In this document: one piece after another, positions 7,176 through 14,517 of the stretch
Numbering within the stretch: position 1 is the first letter of the stretch
Layout of the letters: every line of letters starts with the position of its first letter
Source: Egibacteraceae bacterium
Lineage (GTDB): Bacteria > Actinomycetota > Nitriliruptoria > Euzebyales > Egibacteraceae
Length of the DNA stretch: 43,642 nt
Reading direction: 5' to 3'
Assembly (NCBI GenBank): GCA_035540635.1
Contig: DATLGH010000063.1
Coordinates: 1 to 43,642, forward strand
Notes under the pieces: model-generated
Seen by the model: only the letters and a program-made list of their open reading frames with translations
Databases searched by the model: none
What the model was told of the DNA's origin: nothing
Program-made: the position numbers and the translations under genes

Positions 7176-8011
7176 CGACCCCCGTCACCGTCCCCGCCAC
7201 CCGCGCCACACCCCGCTCCCCCCGGTCGGCCACGCTAGCCGCCTTCCGGGCGCTGGTCGTGCGCGATCTCACCGTGCTCGACAAGAACCTGGGCCGGTTC
7301 CTGCCGGGTGCGCTCATGCAGCCGCTGCTGCTCGTGTTCGTCTTCACCTACCTGTTCCCGCTCATCGGGCAGGGGGTGGGCGGCGAGGCCGGTGCGGCAC
7401 GGTTCTCCACGCTGCTCCTGCCCGGCATCGTCGCGCACTCCATCATCTTTGTAGGCATCTTCACCGTCGGCATGAACCTCATCACCGAGCTGGAGGCCGA
7501 GGAGCTCGAGGATCGGGTCCTCGCGCCGACGCCGACCGCCACGGTCGCGGTGGCGAGGATCGCCGCCGGCGCCCTCCAGGCGCTGATCGCCGGACTCGTC
7601 GTGTTCCCCGTGGCCGCCTTCCTGCCGGCGACGCCGGTGTACCTCCAGCCGGACTGGCCCGTGCTGCTCACCATGCTGCCGTTGACCTGCCTCACCTCGG
7701 CGGCGCTGGGCCTCGCGCTCGGTGTCCTGTTCGAGCCCCGCTCCGCACCCTGGCTCTTCAGCGTCGTCGCCCTTCCGCTGAGCTTTCTCGGCGCGATCTT
7801 CTACACCTGGCAGTCGCTCGAACCCCTCCCGGTGCTGCAGTACGCGGTGCTGCTGAATCCCCTCGTCTACATGAGCGAGGGATTGCGGGCCGCGACGGTC
7901 ACCGGCATGGTGCACCTGCCCCTACCGACCGTCTACGGCGCACTCGTCGTCTTCATCGGCGTGTTCGCCGTGGTCGGCGTCCGCGGGTTCCGCCGGCGGG
8001 TCCTGAGCTGA
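7172..8011 (+). CDS. ABC-2 type permease, DrrB type
   Basis: 279 residues, membrane partner of the upstream ATPase, with which it shares an ATGA overlap. After a Pro/Thr-rich N-terminus and the amphipathic VVRDLTVLDKNLGRFLPG segment, hydrophobic helices are visible near LLLVFVFTYLFPLIG, IIFVGIFTVGMNLI, AGALQALIAGLVVFPVAAF, LLTMLPLTCLTSAALGLALG, LFSVVALPLSFLGAIFYTW and YGALVVFIGVFAVVGV, giving the usual six. The charged loop ELEAEELEDRVLAPTP corresponds to the conserved coupling region of ABC-2 permeases, and LNPLVYMSEGLR is the typical motif before the last helix. Function: export of the cluster's product or a lipid. Confidence 0.9.
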   Translation: MTTPVTVPATRATPRSPRSATLAAFRALVVRDLTVLDKNLGRFLPGALMQPLLLVFVFTYLFPLIGQGVGGEAGAARFSTLLLPGIVAHSIIFVGIFTVGMNLITELEAEELEDRVLAPTPTATVAVARIAAGALQALIAGLVVFPVAAFLPATPVYLQPDWPVLLTMLPLTCLTSAALGLALGVLFEPRSAPWLFSVVALPLSFLGAIFYTWQSLEPLPVLQYAVLLNPLVYMSEGLRAATVTGMVHLPLPTVYGALVVFIGVFAVVGVRGFRRRVLS

Positions 8012-8015
8012 CGCC

Positions 8016-8438
8016 GTGAAGCGCCTCGCGGTCGTCGTCGTCGTCGCCGTCGCCGGTTTCGCAGCCGCCTTCTCCGCCTTCGGCGACGCCGCCCGGCGCG
8101 GGTGCGTGACCGACGCCCCGCCCGATCCCACCTACGAAGTGGCATTCGCCGGGCCGGTGCACGTCGGGGAGGACACCCACGTGCTCGGGGTAACCCGCGC
8201 CGGCGACCCGGTGACGGGAGCCTGGGTCTGCGTCACCATCGAGATGGCCGGGATGTCGGCGATGGGGGCCAGCGCCGAGGCCCGGGAGGTCGGTGGGGGC
8301 CACTACGAGGTGTCGCTGCCGTTCGCGATGGAGGGGACATGGCAGGGCACGGTGCTCGTGGGGGCGCACGAGACCGTTGCGGACGTGGGCATCCCCGTGA
8401 CCGTCGAGGTCACCGCCGGGGACGCGCACGGGTCGTGA
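8016..8438 (+). CDS. Secreted YtkA/FixH-like protein
   Basis: 140 residues starting with GTG four bases after the permease stop, so third gene of the exporter operon. The N-terminus MKRLAVVVVVAVAGFAAAFSAFGDAA is a signal peptide or membrane anchor; a cysteine soon after (RRGC) is not in a clear lipobox. The remainder is a beta-rich domain with VTIEMAGMSAMGASAEA, GGGHYEVSLPFAMEGTWQGTVLV and a terminal IPVTVEVTAG, the pattern of YtkA-like/FixH-like domains. Such domains occur beside copper and membrane proteins but have no assigned reaction. A role with the exporter outside the membrane is suggested only by position. Confidence 0.65.
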   Translation: MKRLAVVVVVAVAGFAAAFSAFGDAARRGCVTDAPPDPTYEVAFAGPVHVGEDTHVLGVTRAGDPVTGAWVCVTIEMAGMSAMGASAEAREVGGGHYEVSLPFAMEGTWQGTVLVGAHETVADVGIPVTVEVTAGDAHGS

Positions 8439-8480
8439 TGCCCTCCGGGGCGCCCGCCGGAGGCGCGTAGGCCCATGGTC

Positions 8481-8525
8481 GCAGGGCGGGCGGGCCCTGC
8501 GGCTGACGTGCGGGACGTCAGCCGC
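8481..8525 (+). terminator. Two adjacent perfect hairpins after the exporter operon
   Basis: First stem GCAGGGC/GCCCTGC (8481-8500); second stem GCGGCTGACGT/ACGTCAGCCGC with a GCGGG loop (8499-8525). They share two bases, so only one can form fully at a time. TTCTAGC rather than a T-run follows. Probably a factor-independent terminator of the U-less actinobacterial kind; an operator or an anti-terminator switch is possible. Confidence 0.6.
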
Positions 8526-8637
8526 TTCTAGCATCCACGCGATGCGGGCAGACGGGCACGGGGCAAGGGTGCCACCTCGTGCGCACCCCTGAGCGGCGCC
8601 GGACGCGCGCGAGCCCGTGCGGGAGGCAGGCGAAACG

Positions 8638-10521
8638 ATGGACATGGAAGTCACCGCGTGGATGTCGCTGTACAACGCGATGCACGCGCAGCAGGACCGC
8701 CGGCCGTTCTCCACGGCGACCCTGCGACGCATCTTCGCGTTCGCGCGACCGCACCGGCGGCAGCTGCTGCTGTTCCTCGCCCTCAGCGTCGTGACCGCAG
8801 GGCTGGCGGTCGCGACGCCGGTGCTCGCCGGGCGTGTCGTCGACGCGATCGTCGGAGGGGCGGCCCTGCGGGTCGTTGTGGGGTTCGCGCTGCTCATCGC
8901 CGGGATAGCGGTGGCCGAGGCGGGCATCGGCATGGTGACGCGGTTGTTGTCGGCGCGCATCGGCGAGGGCCTGATACTCGACCTGCGCACCACGGTCTTC
9001 GACCACGTCCAACGCATGCCGATCGCCTTCTTCACACGGACGCGTACCGGCGCTTTGGTGAGCCGGTTGAACAACGACGTGATCGGCGCGCAGCGCGCGT
9101 TCTCCGACGTGCTGTCCGGGGTGGTGAGCAACCTTGTGACGCTCGTCCTCGCGCTCCTCGTCATGCTCGGCATCTCGTGGCAGGTCACGGTGCTCGCGCT
9201 CCTGCTCCTCCCGGTGTTCGTGCTGCCGGCCCGGCGGATGGGCGTCCGCCTGGCCCGCCTGGAACGTGAGGCGGCGAATCACAACGCGACGATGAACACC
9301 CAGATGACCGAGCGGTTCTCCGCGCCCGGTGCCACGCTCGTGAAGCTCTTCGGCCGACCCGCGCAGGAATCCGCCGGCTTCGCCTCCCGGGCTCGCCGTG
9401 TGCACGACATCGGGGTGCGGACGGCGATGGTCCAGTGGGTGTTCATCACGGCACTGACGCTCGTGTCGGCGTTGGCGCTCGCCCTGGTGTACGGGCTCGG
9501 GGGCTTCTATGCGCTGCAGGGTCGGTTGGAGGCCGGCGCGGTCGTGGCGCTGGCCCTGCTGCTGACCCGTCTCTACGCCCCGCTGACGGCGCTGGCCAGC
9601 GCGCGGGTGGAGGTCATGAGCGCGATGGTGAGCTTCTCGCGGGTGTTCGAGGTGCTCGACCTCGATCCCCTCATCGCGGAGCCGGCCGACGCCGTGCCGC
9701 TGCCGGACGGTCCCGTGTCCGTCGAGTTCGCCCATGTGCGCTTCAGCTATCCCGCAGCCGACAAGGTGTCGCTCGCTTCGCTGGAGGAGGTCGCGAGGCT
9801 CGACACCCGCGGGGGCGTCGAGGTGCTCCACGACGTGTCGTTCCGCGCTGAGCCGGGACAGATGGTGGCGCTGGTCGGCTCGTCGGGCGCCGGCAAGTCC
9901 ACGTTGGCCCAGCTTGTGCCGCGGCTCTACGACGTCGACGCCGGCGCCGTGCGGCTGTCGGGGGTGGACGTGCGGGACCTTTCGGCGGAGGCGATCCGCG
10001 AAGCCGTCGGGATGGTGACGCAGGACGGGCACCTGTTCCACGACTCCGTCCGCGACAACCTGCTCCTCGCGCGACCGGAAGCCACGGAGGAGGAGCTGTG
10101 GGACGTGCTCCGCCGTTCCCGGCTGGGCGATCTCGTCGCCGGCCTCCCCGACGGCCTCGACACCGTCGTCGGGGAGCGGGGGTACCGCCTGTCCGGCGGC
10201 GAGCGCCAGCGGCTGACCATCGCCCGCCTGCTGCTCGCGCGGCCTCGCGTGGTGATCCTCGACGAGGCGACCGCACACCTCGACTCGACGTCGGAGGCCG
10301 CTGTCCAGGCGGCGCTGGGCGAGGCCCTCGCCGGGCGGACGGCCGTGGTGATCGCCCACCGCCTCTCGACCGTGCGAGCCGCAGACCTCATCCTCGTCAT
10401 CGAGGACGGGCGCGTCGTCGAGCGCGGCACGCACACCCGGCTGCTCGCCGGCGGAGGGCGCTACGAACAGCTGTACCGGACGCAGTTCGACCAGTCGCCG
10501 GCGCCGCAGCCGGCCGCCTGA
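8638..10521 (+). CDS. ABC exporter, fused membrane and ATPase domains (ABCB/MsbA type)
   Basis: 627 residues from ATG 8638, chosen because a GGGAGG site precedes it. A half-transporter: six-helix membrane domain (about residues 30-320, with RRQLLLFLALSVVTAGLAVATPVLAG as helix 1) followed by an ATPase domain. Walker A LVGSSGAGKSTL, Q-loop MVTQDGHLFHDSV, signature LSGGERQRL, Walker B VVILDEATAHLDS and H-loop VIAHRLST are intact. It probably works as a homodimer. An insert of about 20 residues (KVSLASLEEVARLDTRGG) sits before the ATPase beta-strand. It could export the cluster product alongside DrrAB, or lipids. It has its own transcription unit between two terminators. Confidence 0.9.
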   Translation: MDMEVTAWMSLYNAMHAQQDRRPFSTATLRRIFAFARPHRRQLLLFLALSVVTAGLAVATPVLAGRVVDAIVGGAALRVVVGFALLIAGIAVAEAGIGMVTRLLSARIGEGLILDLRTTVFDHVQRMPIAFFTRTRTGALVSRLNNDVIGAQRAFSDVLSGVVSNLVTLVLALLVMLGISWQVTVLALLLLPVFVLPARRMGVRLARLEREAANHNATMNTQMTERFSAPGATLVKLFGRPAQESAGFASRARRVHDIGVRTAMVQWVFITALTLVSALALALVYGLGGFYALQGRLEAGAVVALALLLTRLYAPLTALASARVEVMSAMVSFSRVFEVLDLDPLIAEPADAVPLPDGPVSVEFAHVRFSYPAADKVSLASLEEVARLDTRGGVEVLHDVSFRAEPGQMVALVGSSGAGKSTLAQLVPRLYDVDAGAVRLSGVDVRDLSAEAIREAVGMVTQDGHLFHDSVRDNLLLARPEATEEELWDVLRRSRLGDLVAGLPDGLDTVVGERGYRLSGGERQRLTIARLLLARPRVVILDEATAHLDSTSEAAVQAALGEALAGRTAVVIAHRLSTVRAADLILVIEDGRVVERGTHTRLLAGGGRYEQLYRTQFDQSPAPQPAA

Positions 10522-10543
10522 GCACGCTGCGTCCCGCCGGATC

Positions 10544-10578
10544 GCAGCATCGGTCGCCCATCATGCGACCGATGCTGC
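10544..10578. terminator. Perfect 14-base-pair hairpin between convergent genes
   Basis: GCAGCATCGGTCGC and its exact complement with a 7-base CCATCAT loop, lying between the ends of the ABC exporter and the dehydrogenase. Works for both strands. No T-run on either side. Confidence 0.75.
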
Positions 10579-10603
10579 AACCTACGCACCAAGGGGGCCG
10601 GCC

Positions 10604-12085
10604 TCAGGAGCGCCTCTTGGTCGAGAAGATCTCGTAGACCGTCCCGTGCGTGAGCGAGACGACGTAGAGGTTGCCGTTCGGGCCGGTCTGGATGTCGGTG
10701 CTCACCCCAAAGCCCTCGCCGAACAGCAGCGTCTCGCTCTCCGTGCCGTCGAACTTGTGGTGGTTGTCGGCGACGCGATCCTCGAGGCGGGGGTCGTCGA
10801 CGGCGACCTCGCGCCGGTTGCCGGTCAGCTTCATCCGCAGCAGGTGGCCCTCCGCCAACAGCGGCCGTGCCGCTCCCACGAACAGGTCACCGTCGAACTG
10901 CGGGCCGAGGCCGCGTCCACGCATGAAGCCCATCCCGCCTGGCGCCACCTCGTACCTCCAGCTGAACGCCGGGTCGCGGTAGTGGGCACCGGGCAGCATG
11001 AACAGGCGTGACAGGGCCTCCTCCGGGGTGTCGGCGATGTTCTCCGGGGACCAGCGGAGCTGCTGAAGCCCGAAGTAGACGTTGCCTGCCAGGGGATCGC
11101 GACTGCTGCTCGTCTCGATCGCCTTGTACTCGGCGATGCGGTCAACCGGTCCCATGATCTGGACCCAGCCGCCGTTCATCCCGGCCAGCACCCGGTTCAG
11201 CTCGGTGAAGGTGTCGTCGCCGTTCTCCGCGAGCCACAGGTTCCCGGAGCGCGGGTCGAAGGCCATGCCGATCGCGTTGCGGTGCCCGTAGGAGAAGATC
11301 TTCTGGATGTTGGCACCCACCTCGCCGCCGAGGGCGGCGCCGGCGGCGGCGAACGGGTTGTCCGCCGGGGTGGTCCCGTCGTCGTTGAGGCGCAGGACCA
11401 CGCCGGTGAGGTGGGCGTTGTCGGGCTCCGGTCCGCCGAACTGGTCGTCGGGGACCGTTGGCCCCGGGCAGGTGGCAGTCGGGCCGCACGGCAGGTTCTG
11501 CAGCTGGCCCCGCCGCCCCACGTCACCGACGAAGACGTGCAGCTTGCCGTCGGGACCGAATCGTATGACCCCGCCGTTGTGGTTGCCGCGCGCGGGTTGA
11601 CCGGCGTCCTCCTGCAGCGCACGAATCCGCACGAGGTTGCGGTCGAAGGTCAGCGTGGACCCGTCCCAGTTGAACCGGTCCACCCGGTTGCCGAGCAGCG
11701 GCGTGTTCGCGAGCACGTTCGTGTCGGCGCCGGTGGTGCTCTCCGTCCAGTACAGGTACACCCCGGGGTTGGCCGGGAACTGCGGGTGCAGCGCCATGCC
11801 GAGCAGCCCCCGCTCGGAGGCGAAGTTGACCGCGAGGTCGAGCACCGTGCTGTGCAGCGCGCCGCCGACGATGCGCTGGACCTTGCCGGTGTTCTTCTCC
11901 GTCACGAGCATGTCCCCGGCGCCGAGGAAGGCGAGGCTCACCGGCGTGACGAGACCCGATGCCGCAGTCCGCACCCCCAGGTTGGGATGCGCGATGCGCG
12001 GCCCGTGGTTGTCGGCGGCCACGCCGCCCACGCCGGCTGGTACGAGCAGCGCGACGGCCAACGCAAGAACGAGAAAGCGACGCAT
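10604..12085 (-). CDS. Secreted PQQ-dependent sugar dehydrogenase-like protein (GSDH family)
   Basis: 493 residues. ATG 12085 has GGGAG just upstream and begins a clear signal peptide (MRRFLVLALAVALLVPAGVGGVAAD). The mature part is a six-bladed beta-propeller of the glucose/sorbosone dehydrogenase family: VSLAFLGAGDMLVTEKNTGKV, ERGLLGMALHPQFPANPGVY, RGNHNGGVIRFGPDGKLHV, YGHRNAIGMAFDPRSGNLWL and GPNGNLYVVSLTHGTVYEI. Members oxidise sugars with PQQ and calcium, acting outside the cell. The histidine in RGNHNGG fits the catalytic His position as I remember it, but PQQ contacts need alignment. It looks like a bystander gene or a scavenging enzyme rather than a tailoring step. Confidence 0.85.
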   Translation of the reverse strand: MRRFLVLALAVALLVPAGVGGVAADNHGPRIAHPNLGVRTAASGLVTPVSLAFLGAGDMLVTEKNTGKVQRIVGGALHSTVLDLAVNFASERGLLGMALHPQFPANPGVYLYWTESTTGADTNVLANTPLLGNRVDRFNWDGSTLTFDRNLVRIRALQEDAGQPARGNHNGGVIRFGPDGKLHVFVGDVGRRGQLQNLPCGPTATCPGPTVPDDQFGGPEPDNAHLTGVVLRLNDDGTTPADNPFAAAGAALGGEVGANIQKIFSYGHRNAIGMAFDPRSGNLWLAENGDDTFTELNRVLAGMNGGWVQIMGPVDRIAEYKAIETSSSRDPLAGNVYFGLQQLRWSPENIADTPEEALSRLFMLPGAHYRDPAFSWRYEVAPGGMGFMRGRGLGPQFDGDLFVGAARPLLAEGHLLRMKLTGNRREVAVDDPRLEDRVADNHHKFDGTESETLLFGEGFGVSTDIQTGPNGNLYVVSLTHGTVYEIFSTKRRS

Positions 12086-12187
12086 GATCTCCCACCTCAC
12101 CCGGCTGGCCGGGAATTGCCACAGCGCTGGCCCACAGACAGCGCGCCCGGGAGCCAGCATACGCCCTCACCGTCTCGATGAGAAGGA

Positions 12188-12209
12188 AAAACCCGGCGCA
12201 GTGGGTTTT
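12188..12209. terminator. Hairpin with A- and T-rich flanks in a divergent promoter region
   Basis: AAAACCC (12188-12194) and GGGTTTT (12203-12209) around an 8-base loop, preceded by GGAAA and followed by ATTG. It resembles a short bidirectional intrinsic terminator but sits upstream of two divergent genes, where a terminator would not be expected; attenuation of the leftward leader is an alternative. Confidence 0.35.
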
Positions 12210-12341
12210 ATTGCCGCGCCGGCACGGCACGGCGCTGACCGTGGGACGGGGGTCACCCGAAAGCCTGCCGCTGCCGGGAAGATGTATCAGGCGGGCCGCC
12301 CGGTACCTCGGTAGGGGAAGACGAAGGCCAAGGGGGGAACC

Positions 12342-12710
12342 ATGCCGACGATCCGCACCATCTGCCCTTCCTGCCGGGGCGACGTGCTCTTGGAGGCAGG
12401 ACACTGCGCGCTGCTCGGCGGTCACGACGGCCAACCCGTCGCCTACGCGTTCGTCTGCCCTGACTGTGGGGAGCCGGTCGTGCGGCGAGCCGACCGCCGG
12501 GCCGCTGCGCTGCTCACGGCCTGCGGCGCGTCGCCGCGCGGCGTCCGGGAGCGGGCAGCCCGCTTCCCCCATCCCGAACAGCCCGGGGACGGGCCGCCGC
12601 TCACCGCGGACGACCTCATCGACTTCCACATGCTGCTCGCGGACCCACACTGGGCGGTGCAGCCGGCCCCGGACGCGCCGCCGCCGCCGCCCGCCTCAGT
12701 CGAGCAGTGA
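12342..12710 (+). CDS. Small zinc-ribbon protein
   Basis: 122 residues; ATG 12342 preceded by AAGGGGGG. The N-terminal 50 residues hold two knuckles, CPSC (residues 8-11) and CPDC (about 39-42), forming a likely four-cysteine zinc ribbon. The middle VVRRADRRAAALLTACGA is helical and basic. The segment PPLTADDLIDFHMLLAD is a common C-terminal helix in actinobacterial small regulatory or hypothetical proteins. The tail is Pro-rich. It might bind nucleic acid or protein; there is no catalytic motif. It lies alone between divergent and convergent neighbours, so its link to the cluster is unclear. Confidence 0.7.
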   Translation: MPTIRTICPSCRGDVLLEAGHCALLGGHDGQPVAYAFVCPDCGEPVVRRADRRAAALLTACGASPRGVRERAARFPHPEQPGDGPPLTADDLIDFHMLLADPHWAVQPAPDAPPPPPASVEQ

Positions 12711-12802
12711 CACGGCGAGTTCGCGCAGTCTTCCGGTGCTCGGCGCCGCGGGGTCGTGGTCGACCGGTGAGGCGCCGGCCCGGTCTGCGGCGAGCACGGC
12801 GG

Positions 12803-14290
12803 CTAGCGACGGGAGCGGACCCGGGCGAGGACGATCCGACCGACCTCTCGCCCCTGGTCCTTGCCGGCCTCGACCCCCATGGGGAAGTGAATGCCCCCAT
12901 AGATGCGCGACTGCGCGGCCTCTTCGGCGGCGTGGAGGAACGAGGCGAAGTGGCGTGTGCGCTCGGCGTCAGCCAGGTCGCCGACGAGGTCGTGACGGTC
13001 GGCGTACGGGAAGGACCCGAGCAGGTCGGTGAGCACGACGGCAGCCGCCACGGAGGACACGGAGTGGCCCGAGGTGTACTCGGGGAACGGCGGCGTGCTC
13101 ATCAGCGGCAACCAGGAAGGGTCGATGTGGGCCTGCACGTACGTCACGGGGCGCAGGACGTTGAGCATGTACTTGCAGTGCCAGCACGACAGGAGGGCGT
13201 CCGCGAGCGCGATCCCCGTCCGGGCGAGGGCCTCCACGGTGACGTCGAGCTGCAGCGAGCGCTGCGCCGCCACCTGCCCGACGGTCAGCATCCAGTGTCC
13301 CGGCGGCAGACCGGACTGGAGCGGGTTGTCCGCCCAGAACCGCGCGACGCTGCGCTGCTCCGCGGTGAGCACCAACCCCGCTTGGTAGGTGCGCAGGGCC
13401 TCCCCGTGGAACGGTGACCCCCGCTCCTCGGAGAAGGGCACGGGGGGGTCGGGCGTGACCTCGCCGGCGCTGCGCAGCACGAACGGGCGGATCCCGCTCC
13501 AGTACGGCTCCAGCGCAGGGGCGAAGCTCGGTGGCGTCGGCTGCCACAGGCCCGGGCCCGTGGGTGGCGTGTAGCCGTGTTCGGCGGCTCTCCGGCGGAC
13601 GTCGGTGTAGCCGTCGGCGTCGATCCATGGCCGCAGGGCCGATGCAACGGCCTCTCCGTGCGCGAGTGACGCGGCGATCGTGGCGGCCGGCACCCCGGCC
13701 TCACGGCGGGCCCGGACCTGCGCGATGTGGAAGGCGTCGATGTCCTGCCGGCTGGCCTGGCGGGTGAACAGCGAGCTTGCGGTGCCGGCCACGGCCGCCG
13801 ACAGGGCGGTCGGCCAGTCGTGGCGGGTCGCCGGATGGGCGCTGGGCATGGTGGGCATGCCCGTGAGCTGGCCGGCAAGCGACCGGTGTGCGTGCATGCC
13901 GCCGACGACCGCCTCGTACATCGCGATGCCGGCGTAGGCGTACAGCCGAGCCGCCGAGGTCGGCGTGAATCCCTGGAGGTGGTCGAAGCCGTCGGCGTTC
14001 TGCTGCCCGCTCGGCGCGCTGCCCGTTGGCGCGTACCCGTCTGCCCGCACGCGCAGGAAAATGCGGCGTATCCACGCCTGCGCGATCTCGTGGCCGTGGT
14101 CGCGGGTGAGCACCCGCGGCCCTGGGCCGCGCGTTGGGGCTCCGTGCGCGGCCACGGGCGTCGCGAGCAGCGTGGGGCTCAACGCCGCAAAAGCGAGCGT
14201 GCTCGCGTGCCGGAGGAACGCCCGCCGCGACGAGCGCAGCTCGCCGTCCGCTCCCCGCTGCCGACCGCCCGCGAGCCCTTCTTCAGCCAT
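12803..14290 (-). CDS. Tat-exported vanadium-dependent haloperoxidase-like protein
   Basis: 495 residues from ATG 14290. The N-terminus has a twin-arginine motif (SSRRAFLR) and a hydrophobic stretch ending ATPVAAHG, so it is probably exported folded. Vanadate-site residues match the family: K and R in CKYMLNVLRPVTYV, PPFPEYTSGHSVSS, and SRIYGGIHFPMGVEAG with Arg and His six apart. Haloperoxidases oxidise halides with hydrogen peroxide to halogenate or oxidise electron-rich aromatics; the same fold also makes acid phosphatases. A phenolic pathway product would be a suitable substrate. Transcription probably begins at a near-consensus promoter 154 bases upstream, leaving a long leader; a longer N-terminus is less likely given the Tat signal. 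Confidence 0.82.
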   Translation of the reverse strand: MAEEGLAGGRQRGADGELRSSRRAFLRHASTLAFAALSPTLLATPVAAHGAPTRGPGPRVLTRDHGHEIAQAWIRRIFLRVRADGYAPTGSAPSGQQNADGFDHLQGFTPTSAARLYAYAGIAMYEAVVGGMHAHRSLAGQLTGMPTMPSAHPATRHDWPTALSAAVAGTASSLFTRQASRQDIDAFHIAQVRARREAGVPAATIAASLAHGEAVASALRPWIDADGYTDVRRRAAEHGYTPPTGPGLWQPTPPSFAPALEPYWSGIRPFVLRSAGEVTPDPPVPFSEERGSPFHGEALRTYQAGLVLTAEQRSVARFWADNPLQSGLPPGHWMLTVGQVAAQRSLQLDVTVEALARTGIALADALLSCWHCKYMLNVLRPVTYVQAHIDPSWLPLMSTPPFPEYTSGHSVSSVAAAVVLTDLLGSFPYADRHDLVGDLADAERTRHFASFLHAAEEAAQSRIYGGIHFPMGVEAGKDQGREVGRIVLARVRSRR

Positions 14291-14450
14291 GCGCGGCGGG
14301 CACCCACGAGCGACGCCGGAAATCAGCCACGGGAAACCCCCCGTCGGAATATCCCCACCGCGACCGTGCGGAGTTACGCGGCCTGCGGGCCCGTGCACAA
14401 AAGCCCCCACCAAAGTACGGCTTACGGCACCCGCCCTGGGTGCGCGGAGC

Positions 14451-14480
14451 ATTATAGGTCCTTCGAGAACCAACCGTCAA
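14451..14480 (-). promoter_or_regulatory. Near-consensus housekeeping promoter for the haloperoxidase
   Basis: Reading leftward: TTGACG (14480-14475), 18 bases, TATAAT (14456-14451). This is the best -35/-10 pair in the window. Expected start near 14444, giving about 154 bases of leader before ATG 14290. Confidence 0.7.
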
Positions 14481-14517
14481 TGTCGGACAGCCGGGAAATA
14501 GGATGGGACGCCAGCGG

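Noticed and set aside
8518-10434. 638-codon antisense frame across the ABC exporter
   Set aside because: Product is His/Arg/Glu-rich shadow of the codon bias of the real gene, with no motif; the sense strand has all ABC motifs.
14291-14473. Longer N-terminus for the haloperoxidase (start at 14473)
   Set aside because: It would start upstream of the predicted transcription start near 14444 and place about 60 residues before the Tat motif, which is unlikely.
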